From an uncultured Eubacterium sp. (GTDB lineage Bacteria > Bacillota > Clostridia > Lachnospirales > Lachnospiraceae), in assembly GCA_947385775.1 (NCBI GenBank), contig CANDMI010000028.1, positions 1 through 43,538 of the forward strand: a stretch of DNA of 43,538 nt, read 5' to 3'. Numbering within the stretch: the stretch's first letter is position 1; the number at the start of each line of letters is the position of its first letter. This document shows positions 17,141 to 25,566 of the stretch, one piece after another. Position numbers and translations under genes: made by a program. Under the pieces are notes generated by a model, which had not been told where the DNA came from, searched no databases, and saw nothing but the letters and a program-made list of their open reading frames with translations.

Positions 17141-18027
17141 ATGATATACGGCACAAAGGATTATAGAAAACAGGTGTTTAAGCGTATTTTAGAAGTTTCA
17201 AAGGATAAGGGGATGTACGTCGTATATGCCGCAACGGTAGGAAGCGTTTCACAAGGCATTTCAACATATGACTCAGACTACGATGTAAAATGTTTGTATG
17301 TGCCTAGTGTGGGGGGGTAATCCAAGATTTTCATAACGAAGACGCGATCCGTTACAGAAAGTTTTATAAGGATGTTGCATATAATTGCATCGCGTTTTGG
17401 GAATTACATGCTTTTTTTAATTTTCTGGCAGAGCCTTATATTGATTCGGGAAAGAAATATGACCTGTTTCATAACGTGTTGTGGTTGATGATGACGCCTT
17501 ATGCATGGGATCCCCTCGGTTTACAGGGAAAGCTCTATCCTTTTATCTGTGATTGTGTCGATATGCGCAACGAACTATTATATTACCGCCTGAAAATCAT
17601 GCGACTGATGAATGGCGAGGTTACATTTAAACATATTATCCGGTTGCTGCATAGCTTTCTTTGCATTGAATGGATTGAAGAAAAAGGGACGTTGCCGCCG
17701 GTGAATATCTTCGCAATGGCGCTATGGAAGAACAAAGATATGGAAATGGCGTTTTTTAATATACTTGATGAATATAAAAAAGTAAATGTCACGCATGCGG
17801 ATATGTCCAGGAAGAATGAGTATAAATTTTTGATGGACGCTATAAGAAGCAGGCTAGAAACGATGGAAAATGATAAAAATTATTACCGGGAGTATCAGTG
17901 GGAAAAAATTCAGCAAAACAAAGAGATAGTGAAAAGAATAAACAAAGTGGTTTTTATGTCGATGGACAGTGCGCCGCAGATTAAAGGGGAAAAGCATATA
18001 AAATGGAACGATTTGATTGCCATGTAA
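17141..18027 (+). pseudogene. RlaP-like nucleotidyltransferase, frame broken at a G7 tract (possibly phase-variable OFF)
   Basis: From ATG 17141 the frame encodes 59 residues with the polymerase-beta type nucleotidyltransferase motif GSVSQGISTYDSDYDVK, then stops at TAA 17318 directly after G7 (17311-17317). Adding one G restores a continuous frame through FWELHAFFNFLAEP and on to the stop at 18027, giving about 295 residues. The C-terminal part alone is open from 17476. The motif and the IAFWEL segment resemble RlaP/YcgL (PF10127). A related intact protein is at 23473. Either the gene is switched off by slippage, or it is a pseudogene, or the tract is miscounted in the assembly. GGAG precedes the ATG. 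Confidence 0.75.
17311..17317 (+). repeat. Poly-G tract (G7) at a frame break
   Basis: Seven G lie between the CDS part with the nucleotidyltransferase motif and an immediate TAA. Eight G would keep the frame open for about 235 more codons. Other exact G7 runs on this strand are at 11020, 20035, 21881, 23273 and 35178; the one at 35178 behaves the same way. Confidence 0.7.
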
Positions 18028-18065
18028 AGGTATGTTAAGCGCTGGGGTGTACGGAGAAACATGCT

Positions 18066-19454
18066 ATGGAGAAACGAAAAAATTATTATACATTCAAAAA
18101 AGAAAGCAAAGTGGCGTTATATGGGGCCGCCACCATAGGCCATATCTTAAACTTAAGGCTGCAAAAACAGGGAATTGACATTATCGGCTTTATTGATAAA
18201 CGTGCGGAGGAGCTTGTCGCATTTGATGGGAAGCCCGTATATGCGGTTGATAACCCAAAAATCCCGCGGGATGACGTAATCATAATAATTGCGGTGAAAA
18301 ATGTTTTTGAGCATTCAAGGATTGCGGAAATACTGCATCAGGCAGGATACAGCAAGATCATATACAGACCTTATAATGTTTTGGATGGAGGTGGCGCTGC
18401 GGATGAGAGGCGGCTGTATGATGTATACACCTTGCTCACGGAAGGGGAGGGCGATCAGGATTTTATAGAGGGGATTCCAACGTATGCAGTTGAAAAACCG
18501 GTTCTTAAAAATGAAGCAATAATTTACCAAGATAAGGAATGGAATTTTGTGCGGCTGCCTTTTACGATTTTGCATACGGACAGGGCAAGGGATGGGATGT
18601 CCCTGCCGATTTCTTTTTTATGGCCGCATGTGAGTTTTGCCCGATATGCCCTTTCGATGCCTAAAGGAAGCGCGGAAGAATTACTTGGTTATTGTATGGC
18701 GGCTGGAAAAGAGATCGCGCAGATAGAGCCAACGGAGGCTTGGAAAGAAAATGTGATAAGAAGTCAGAGCGAAGTGTTTCTTAGGATGAATTATATGTAT
18801 AATCTTCATCCTGATTTTTTTATACAAAATGCTCCGGTTGTAAAATGGAATGAAGAAAGAAAGCTATTCAATCTGAACAGCGGAAAACATCGGGCTGTAT
18901 TTCAGTATGTGAAGGGACTGGATTATATTCCCGTAAAGATGAGCAGGCAAGATTATGATCAGTGGACACAAAGATACGATCAATTAAGTCGAAGCAACGC
19001 AAAAAACAATGGGGCGTGTGAAGAATTGGATCGTCTGTTGAAAAATGAAAGAGGGATACCTGTGGAGCTGCCGGAATTGTATGGCTGCTCTTGTCTTGGA
19101 GGGCAAAAATGGTTTGCTGTGGTCAGAAAGCTTTCCGACGTGATCGCGGGAAAGCATTACAAGAAAATCCAAAAGGAAGGCATCTATTCTTGGCGCATCA
19201 CAGTAGATATGGAAGATGATGGCTTTGTATCAAGATTTCTGCAAAGGTGCGGATTTGAAGTTGAAAGAAAAAAAGAAACAAAAAATAGCGTTTTGCTTGA
19301 CAAGATCCTGCCTGCGCCGGAGGGGATTTATCCATCTAAAGATAAACACAGCATATATATTTATGAAAGGGCTGACGGGACAATGGTATATGCAGAGGAC
19401 GGGATAGCGAGGGATATACAGGAGATGGAAAGAATTTGCGCGTGTTGCAGATAA
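18066..19454 (+). CDS. Unknown two-part protein: Rossmann module plus GxHR domain
   Basis: 462 residues; I do not recognise the full family. Residues 12-60 have VALYGAATIGHILNLRLQKQ followed by IIGFIDKRAEE, a PglD-like nucleotide-binding fold shared with six other proteins here. A central segment has VVKWNEERKLFNLNSGKHRA then IPVKMSRQDYDQW; the same pattern (WN, FN, DGxHR, DY) recurs in the gene at 20889, so the two are paralogs. The GxHR with its preceding strand recalls the ParB/sulfiredoxin fold, whose members include small-molecule kinases, but this is only a hint. A possible frameshift near the 3' end is noted separately. Confidence 0.6.
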   Translation: MEKRKNYYTFKKESKVALYGAATIGHILNLRLQKQGIDIIGFIDKRAEELVAFDGKPVYAVDNPKIPRDDVIIIIAVKNVFEHSRIAEILHQAGYSKIIYRPYNVLDGGGAADERRLYDVYTLLTEGEGDQDFIEGIPTYAVEKPVLKNEAIIYQDKEWNFVRLPFTILHTDRARDGMSLPISFLWPHVSFARYALSMPKGSAEELLGYCMAAGKEIAQIEPTEAWKENVIRSQSEVFLRMNYMYNLHPDFFIQNAPVVKWNEERKLFNLNSGKHRAVFQYVKGLDYIPVKMSRQDYDQWTQRYDQLSRSNAKNNGACEELDRLLKNERGIPVELPELYGCSCLGGQKWFAVVRKLSDVIAGKHYKKIQKEGIYSWRITVDMEDDGFVSRFLQRCGFEVERKKETKNSVLLDKILPAPEGIYPSKDKHSIYIYERADGTMVYAEDGIARDIQEMERICACCR

Positions 19455-19546
19455 TGTGTCTGAAATGCAGAATACTTCTGTGAAGCGGGCGCTTGGATCA
19501 AGAACGGTGGATAAGTTTGCAATAAAGGAAGGGCGGAAAAGGTAAA

Positions 19547-20884
19547 ATGATTCTATTTCAGGGTACTTTGGATGGATTTTTGCATATGGCAGACAAAGAA
19601 AACCGACATGTCGTATGTTTTGGGGCGGGTGATATGGGGACAGACGCGTTGTATGATGAGGGGCTGGCGCATATGGTCTCCTATTTTGTGGATAACGATA
19701 TGAGCAAGCAAAAACGTTTGATCCCATATGGCGGCAGGCAGATTCCTGTATTTTCACCGGATAAATTAAAGGATGCAGGTAAGCTGGCAATCTTAATTAC
19801 GAGCGTTTATGACAGTGAGATCATAAGTCAGATTGACAGCTGGCCTGAATTGGTGGATGTCCCATATGCGGTTTTTCAAGATGTGCAGTTTGCCGCGGAG
19901 CCAGGGAGTGACGAATTTTTTCGACGCCGGATGTTACAGCAATGTTTGATAGAATATGAATCGGCGTTACGGAGGCGTAAAGTCGATCGAATGCAAATTT
20001 CTAAAATGCTGGAGCAGAAGCGTAAACAGATATTGGGGGGGTATGGAACGCTTATTGTTCCTGGCATAGATGTCACTTCCCATACACACTGTAATTTAAA
20101 GTGTGCAGGCTGCTCTCAGCTTCGGCCATTATTTTTGCATCCAAAAAATATTCCTGTTGAAAAAGTCATTAAGGATATGGAACTATTTTTTGAATCTGTA
20201 GATGAATGCATCCGTGTGACAGTTGGAGGAGAACCGTTTATTTATCCTGATATTTTAAAGATTCTTAAGTGGCTGCAAACTCAGGAAAAAGCATTCAGTG
20301 TGATCATGTTTACGAATGGGCTGGCCATGCCAGATGACGACTGTTTGTCTGTTATGAAAAATCCAAAATTCTGGATAGGCATAGCTGATTATGGAATGAT
20401 TCAGAGTATGAGTAAACTGGCTGAAAAATTAGAAGCGGCTGGCGTAAATTTTGACGTCAGGACAAACCAGGGATGGATCGATTGTGGTGGAGTAGATAAA
20501 CGGGGACGAACGGAAAAGGAGCTAAGTGAGAGTTATCTTCGATGCAACACGGGGTTGATCTGCAAGTCTATTTATAATGGGGCAATGTATTGCTGTAATC
20601 GTGCGGTCTTTGTGCATGCAATAGATTGTGGGTATGATTCAAAAAGAGATTATTTTTATTTAGATGATTTTACAATGGCCGAACGCAGAAAGAAGATTCG
20701 GGACATGTTCTGCATGACGAATATTGCGGATGCATGTGATTATTGTGACCAAGGGGAACGAAATATCAGGAAAATAGAAGCAGGCGTTCAGCTTGGAAAA
20801 GATTTGCAACGGTCGGATTACACATTGATACGCCGAGACGAATTGGAAAGTTTAAGAATTGTGCAAAAAAAGTGGAGAGAATAA
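19547..20884 (+). CDS. Radical SAM protein with N-terminal Rossmann module
   Basis: 445 residues. The N-terminal 130 residues hold VVCFGAGDMGTDALYDEG and YFVDNDMSKQ, the shared PglD-like module. The radical SAM core starts near residue 180 with the CX3CX2C cluster motif in THCNLKCAGCSQ, then VTVGGEPFIYPDILKIL and an NGLAMPDDD strand. Further cysteines near residues 340-365 (CNTGLICKS, YCCNRAV) and CDYCDQGE near 410 suggest extra iron-sulfur ligands of the SPASM/twitch kind. It probably performs radical chemistry on a sugar or an attached group; the substrate is unknown. A G7 tract (20035-20041) encodes LGGYG just before the core and is in frame. Confidence 0.78.
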   Translation: MILFQGTLDGFLHMADKENRHVVCFGAGDMGTDALYDEGLAHMVSYFVDNDMSKQKRLIPYGGRQIPVFSPDKLKDAGKLAILITSVYDSEIISQIDSWPELVDVPYAVFQDVQFAAEPGSDEFFRRRMLQQCLIEYESALRRRKVDRMQISKMLEQKRKQILGGYGTLIVPGIDVTSHTHCNLKCAGCSQLRPLFLHPKNIPVEKVIKDMELFFESVDECIRVTVGGEPFIYPDILKILKWLQTQEKAFSVIMFTNGLAMPDDDCLSVMKNPKFWIGIADYGMIQSMSKLAEKLEAAGVNFDVRTNQGWIDCGGVDKRGRTEKELSESYLRCNTGLICKSIYNGAMYCCNRAVFVHAIDCGYDSKRDYFYLDDFTMAERRKKIRDMFCMTNIADACDYCDQGERNIRKIEAGVQLGKDLQRSDYTLIRRDELESLRIVQKKWRE

Positions 20885-20888
20885 CAGA

Positions 20889-22283
20889 GTGAAGGAATTT
20901 TCACTAAATAAAAGTGATAAAATATGGATTTACGGATATTCAAGGATAGGAAAAAATATCTATAAGATTTTACAGAATTCAGGATATTGCGTTTGTGGAT
21001 ACTTAGACCGCCGGGCTTTGGAATTTGCAAATGAGCGGGTGGTTCAACCGGACAGAAAGTATGGCGATTGTGATGTTGTCATTATTTCTCTACAGTCTGT
21101 AATCAGCCAAATGGATGTAGCGGATGAATTATGGAAAAAAGGATGTCAGAAAATTATATTTGCAGCAGCGGATAGAAAGTATGATTTACAAAAAGCGCGT
21201 AAAGTCCGGTATGTATACGAGCGCCTGCTAAACGGTGACATTCTTTCAGAGGGCGTTTTGATACCGATGTACGAGGATATGCTTGTTAAAGAAAGTATGG
21301 ATGAGCCGTGGATTATTCGACGATACAAGGCGTATTTGACAATATGGTGCCCGGCAGAGCTTTTATACACACCGGCGGAGTCTATGATCGATGCGAAGAC
21401 ATATCAAAGGACGCAAGCTCTTGGCATAAAACATTGGGAGCTGGATGCGCCGCTTCTTGCGGCGCTGAACGATCCCAATGACATGGGAATTATCATACAA
21501 TATGCCATTTTACATAAAGGCGATCCAATTCAGCATATGGAAAATGTATCAAAGTTGTTTGAACGCGATATGTGGAAACATGAGATGCGGATTGTATCGC
21601 TTTGGGAGTGGGAATATTCAAGGGGATTGGACTATTTTATCGATGCGCCACCCAGATGCGTCTGGAACGGAAAGGGGTATTTTAATATTTTTGACGGCTG
21701 TCATAGGTCTGTTTTTTTGTTGCTTAAAGATATGGCTTTTCTTCCGATCAGCGTAAGCCATGATGATTATGGAAAATTTTTGGATTGGAGCAAAGAAGAG
21801 TTTTCCGCAGGCGCAGGGTATCTGCCAGCAGTCACGCACTATGAGAAATGGTGGGATAATCGGAATTATCCAAGGATTTTGGGGGGGTTGCTTCGATATA
21901 TTTATGATCATCGGTTGCAGGTGAATACGATTATAGATGCAATGGGTGGAAATGGATATTATTCGAAAGAGATTGCAAAATGGAAAGGCTGCAAGGTCAC
22001 TTTCGCAATGGATGGAAATGGTCAGATAAGGGAGAAAAACTGTGATCTTTTGTTGCTTGATATGGGCATGCTCCATAAAGCTTCCGTGTTGAAGTTGAAA
22101 GAGATTCATTGTCTGACGCTATTTATTAAAGTGGCGGATGAGGAATGGAAAAAAGAAAGGGATTTTTTTAATGATGAATGGAATTGTCAAAGCGTAATAT
22201 TTCAATGTTATGAATATGATACGCCTTATTGTTATATTATGATGCAGAAAAATGCTGATTGTTCTGTGGAGTCCGATCACTAA
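20889..22283 (+). CDS. Unknown protein: Rossmann module, GxHR domain, SAM-motif-like C terminus
   Basis: About 464 residues; a paralog of the gene at 18066. It starts with WIYGYSRIGKNIYKILQN and CGYLDRRALE (shared module). The middle has RCVWNGKGYFNIFDGCHRSV then LPISVSHDDYGKF, matching its paralog's pattern. The C-terminal 130 residues contain TIIDAMGGNGYYSKEIAKW, which looks like a SAM-binding motif I, then DLLLLDMGM, so a methyltransferase-like domain may be fused. GTG 20889 follows GGAGAG at 20874-20879 with good spacing; a TTG at 20859 would overlap the previous gene. G7 at 21881-21887 encodes LGG and is in frame. Confidence 0.6.
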   Translation: MKEFSLNKSDKIWIYGYSRIGKNIYKILQNSGYCVCGYLDRRALEFANERVVQPDRKYGDCDVVIISLQSVISQMDVADELWKKGCQKIIFAAADRKYDLQKARKVRYVYERLLNGDILSEGVLIPMYEDMLVKESMDEPWIIRRYKAYLTIWCPAELLYTPAESMIDAKTYQRTQALGIKHWELDAPLLAALNDPNDMGIIIQYAILHKGDPIQHMENVSKLFERDMWKHEMRIVSLWEWEYSRGLDYFIDAPPRCVWNGKGYFNIFDGCHRSVFLLLKDMAFLPISVSHDDYGKFLDWSKEEFSAGAGYLPAVTHYEKWWDNRNYPRILGGLLRYIYDHRLQVNTIIDAMGGNGYYSKEIAKWKGCKVTFAMDGNGQIREKNCDLLLLDMGMLHKASVLKLKEIHCLTLFIKVADEEWKKERDFFNDEWNCQSVIFQCYEYDTPYCYIMMQKNADCSVESDH

Positions 22284-22344
22284 ATTTTCAATAGCAGAAT
22301 ACGGGAGTGTGCCAAAATGATTTACGGAAAAAGGGAGTGTATAA

Positions 22345-23448
22345 TTGAAGATAGTAGATGAAATATTGTCAAAAACAGAGGAAATAACAGGATGTATGAT
22401 ACCTAACAGCGTTTTTAAGCAGTTGGAGGCAAACCGCTTTGTAATCTGGGGCACAGGAAAAGCAGGACGATATGCGGTTGAACAATGCGGACGAAAAGGA
22501 TTGTTCCCGATTGGCGTATGCGATAGTTTTCCTCATAAAAAAGGCGACTTTTTGATGGGGGTTCCCCTTTATTCTGGGAAAGAGATTCTACATAAATATC
22601 CAGGATGCACTGTGCTTGTGTCGTGCGATCGCAGATACGGCATTTCAAAACAATTGGATGAAGAAGGAGTTTCATATATTGTATGGGATAGCACAGATCT
22701 GTTTACAGGCAATTTTACTTATGGAATCGAAGCTAGAAATGAACTGGCTAAGAATAAAGATGCTGTACAAAATGTATACGAAGCGTTGTCTGATAGGAAA
22801 AGCAAAAAAATATATAGAAACAAGCTGGAATATATGATCACACTGGAGCCAGAGTTATTGAGCGGATTCTTCGAGGATAAAATATACTTTGGAAACGATG
22901 TGATCCCGTCTGTCAATTGCGATGCTGTTTTGGACTGTGGGGCTTATACGGGGGATACGCTAGATTCTTTTATAAAAAATGAAGCGTGCGTCTGTCAACA
23001 TTATTACGCATTTGAGCCGGATGTGGATAATAATCGAAAATTACAGGAATACGTAAAGTCAAACAGGCTGAAAAATGTAGAAATTAGAAATCTGGCCGTA
23101 TGGAGTGACAAAGTTACGTTGCAGTTTCGCAATGATTCGATGCCATCCAGCAGAATTGTGCAATCCGATGGTATTGAAATTCAGGCAAGTCGGATTGATG
23201 ACATGATACCGGAAAGCGAAAGCGTTGGCTTTATTAAGATGGATGTAGAGGGAGCGGAGATTCAGGCGCTTTGGGGGGGCAAGAATACGATACAAAAATA
23301 TCATCCGATGCTGGCTGTTTCAATTTATCATAATAAACATGATATGTGGGAAGTCCCATTGCTGTTGAAAAAGCTAAATCCAGGATACCGGCTGTATATC
23401 AGGCATCATACTTCGTTTTATCCTGATACGGTCTGTTATGCGATATAG
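22345..23448 (+). CDS. FkbM-type methyltransferase with N-terminal Rossmann module
   Basis: 367 residues, same design as the gene at 2230 but with an intact catalytic-type motif. The N-terminal module has FVIWGTGKAGRYAVEQCG and IGVCDSFPHK. The FkbM half has AVLDCGAYTGDTLDSF (SAM motif I), YYAFEPD, and GFIKMDVEGAEIQALWGG. TTG 22345 is the start: AGGGAG at 22332-22337 is well placed and no better ATG exists. G7 (23273-23279) falls exactly on the conserved LWGG codons after DVEG. It likely O-methylates a glycan component. Confidence 0.8.
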   Translation: MKIVDEILSKTEEITGCMIPNSVFKQLEANRFVIWGTGKAGRYAVEQCGRKGLFPIGVCDSFPHKKGDFLMGVPLYSGKEILHKYPGCTVLVSCDRRYGISKQLDEEGVSYIVWDSTDLFTGNFTYGIEARNELAKNKDAVQNVYEALSDRKSKKIYRNKLEYMITLEPELLSGFFEDKIYFGNDVIPSVNCDAVLDCGAYTGDTLDSFIKNEACVCQHYYAFEPDVDNNRKLQEYVKSNRLKNVEIRNLAVWSDKVTLQFRNDSMPSSRIVQSDGIEIQASRIDDMIPESESVGFIKMDVEGAEIQALWGGKNTIQKYHPMLAVSIYHNKHDMWEVPLLLKKLNPGYRLYIRHHTSFYPDTVCYAI

Positions 23449-23472
23449 GATATCAGGAAAGGAAAGTAGACT

Positions 23473-24435
23473 ATGAAACAGGAATATGAAATTGCTCTTT
23501 CAGAGAATATGAAAAAGCTTTATAGCATATTATCAGAAAACTATCACAAAATCGAAAAGAGGATCCATGCAAAAATACTTTTTGGAAGGGTTGGCGGAAG
23601 CGGTGCGCAGGGGTTGAAGAGTGAGAGTAGTGACGACGACCTTCATCTCTTTATAACAGGAGGGGAAGAACTGCGACAGAACGCGATTAGGGAAAGCGGT
23701 CTGCCTGACATACAGGGTGGGAATATATGTCCCTACGAATTTGAGTATCAGGGCAAGGTATTTGAAATAGATACAGATTTTATATTTTGGGATATTGTAA
23801 AGGAAAAAATCATACAGGAAAATAAGGTTGTAAAGCAATATCCAAGTGTATTATGTCGAGATGAAAGCGCTTGGAATGAGGACAAAAATTTATCAGCAAC
23901 GGTGAGGTACAGGAATGATTTTGGCTCATGGCTTTTTCAATTGTTCCTTTTAAGCGATTCGATCTGGCTTCCGAAGGATTTTGATGATCGGCAATTAAAT
24001 GATCTGTATAAACAAAGGAAAACGATAGATATAATGGACGCATTTTTCCTACGTGCATATGGAAATTACTGTAAGTTTTTAAAGGATCGAAAAGAAGTCT
24101 TGGTAAGAAAATATCTGTACACGATTCATCATCTGGAAACAATCATTTGGATTGCAGAAAACAGGACAAAGCCCCCGTTTTTATTTCAAAAGCTGGTTGA
24201 ACTGGCTGATCTCGATCAATCTGTTAAGGAGCGTATAAGGCATTATTATGATCTGAACAGCCGGTCGGATGTATATAAGACAAGATATAAAGAAAAAAGC
24301 AGCGCCCGGATTGACAGTTATATAGCAGAAAGATTGGATTATGCGAAAGAGCTTATGGAAAAGTATGATAAAGAAGAAAGATTTTCAAGCGTCATAGAAC
24401 GCAGTCAAACAAAGTCTTTGATCGTCAGGCCATAG
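23473..24435 (+). CDS. RlaP-like nucleotidyltransferase-fold protein
   Basis: 320 residues. Near residue 40 it has FGRVGGSGAQGLKSESSDDD, the GS...D-x-D pattern of polymerase-beta type nucleotidyltransferases, followed by DLHLFITG; FEIDTDFIFWDIV may supply the third acid. A helical C-terminal half follows (VRKYLYTIHHLETIIWIAEN), as in RlaP/YcgL (PF10127), a family mostly known from RNA-repair contexts. Here the neighbours are an FkbM protein and a GT32-like transferase, so nucleotidyl transfer to a sugar, lipid or protein is a reasonable but unproven idea. It is the intact relative of the broken gene at 17141. GGAAAGGAAAG precedes the ATG. Confidence 0.6.
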   Translation: MKQEYEIALSENMKKLYSILSENYHKIEKRIHAKILFGRVGGSGAQGLKSESSDDDLHLFITGGEELRQNAIRESGLPDIQGGNICPYEFEYQGKVFEIDTDFIFWDIVKEKIIQENKVVKQYPSVLCRDESAWNEDKNLSATVRYRNDFGSWLFQLFLLSDSIWLPKDFDDRQLNDLYKQRKTIDIMDAFFLRAYGNYCKFLKDRKEVLVRKYLYTIHHLETIIWIAENRTKPPFLFQKLVELADLDQSVKERIRHYYDLNSRSDVYKTRYKEKSSARIDSYIAERLDYAKELMEKYDKEERFSSVIERSQTKSLIVRP

Positions 24436-24456
24436 GAGTATAGAGGGTTTTTAAAT

Positions 24457-25566
24457 ATGGTTGTCAAAAATACTACAATAAAAGGTTTTGCAAATGCCCT
24501 TAAAGGTGACAGTTTTGTCTGCTTTGGGGCTTCTAAGATGGTACAGGAGTTTTGTGAATGGCATAATGAATATCATTTTGAAAAGAGGATTCGATATATC
24601 GGTGACAATGATTCTTCGAAATGGCGACAAAGTAAGACGATTGCAGGAACTGACATATTAATTGTCAGTCCAAAGGAATTTGTATCTAATATAGCTTCAG
24701 GCGAGATTATTTTGATCACCACAAGGTTTTATTACGAAATAATACAGCAGCTGGAAAATATAGAAGCGATAAAGGATAATGAATGTTATATATTTCCGCT
24801 ATTTGAGCTGGAGCATCCGGAGTTTGAAGTGACGAAGAGGTCATCTAAGCGATTGATACCAAAAAAAATACATTATTGCTGGTTTGGCGGCGGAAAAAAG
24901 CCGAAGCTAAATCAGGACTGTATTGACAGTTGGAAGAGACATTGCCCAGAATATGAAATTGTAGAGTGGAATAAAGACAATTGCGATATGGAGATCAACC
25001 CTTATGTAAGCGAAGCTTACCATCGCTGCCAGCAATGGGGAGCAATTTCAGATTATTTTTCTGTTAAGGCGTTATATGAAGAAGGCGGTGTATATTTTGA
25101 CACCGATGTGCAGCTGATTAAGAATATAGATGTTTTTTTACACCATCCCGCTTTTGCGTCGTTTGATTCTACGAATGGGATGGTTAATTTTGGCTCTGGC
25201 GCAGGTTCGATTCCTGGAAATTTAATCTTCAAAGAGATTCAGAATGAATATGAAGACCTGCATTTTTTGAATCCGGACGGTTCAAGAAATGATGCGGCAA
25301 ATTATATTTATCAGACAAAAATACTAAAAAGGTATGGATTGAAGCTGAATAATGCAAGGCAGGACTTGGAAAATATCAGTATCTTTCCATCTTCTTGCTT
25401 TTGCCCATATGATTTACGCTCTGGAAAGACGGAAATTACAAAGAACACTTATGGGATCCATCAGTTTGACGGGTCGTGGTGGGACGCTGACAGAAAAAAA
25501 GTGTTTGAACGGCAGCAGGGCTATAGTTTTAAGTTGTTAGAAGAAATCAAAGGAGGTCAGTCATGA
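24457..25566 (+). CDS. GT32-like glycosyltransferase with N-terminal Rossmann module
   Basis: 369 residues. The N-terminal 125 residues carry FVCFGASKMVQEFCEWHN and IRYIGDNDSSKW, the shared module. The catalytic half starts with LIPKKIHYCWFGGGKKP, a signature of the OCH1/capsule GT32 (Gly_transf_sug) enzymes, then WGAISDYFSVKALYEEGG and the metal-binding DXD in VYFDTDVQLIKNI. The late IHQFDGSWWD segment is also typical. Donor sugar is unknown. The stop overlaps the next start by four bases (ATGA), so the radical SAM gene downstream is probably translationally coupled. Confidence 0.82.
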   Translation: MVVKNTTIKGFANALKGDSFVCFGASKMVQEFCEWHNEYHFEKRIRYIGDNDSSKWRQSKTIAGTDILIVSPKEFVSNIASGEIILITTRFYYEIIQQLENIEAIKDNECYIFPLFELEHPEFEVTKRSSKRLIPKKIHYCWFGGGKKPKLNQDCIDSWKRHCPEYEIVEWNKDNCDMEINPYVSEAYHRCQQWGAISDYFSVKALYEEGGVYFDTDVQLIKNIDVFLHHPAFASFDSTNGMVNFGSGAGSIPGNLIFKEIQNEYEDLHFLNPDGSRNDAANYIYQTKILKRYGLKLNNARQDLENISIFPSSCFCPYDLRSGKTEITKNTYGIHQFDGSWWDADRKKVFERQQGYSFKLLEEIKGGQS

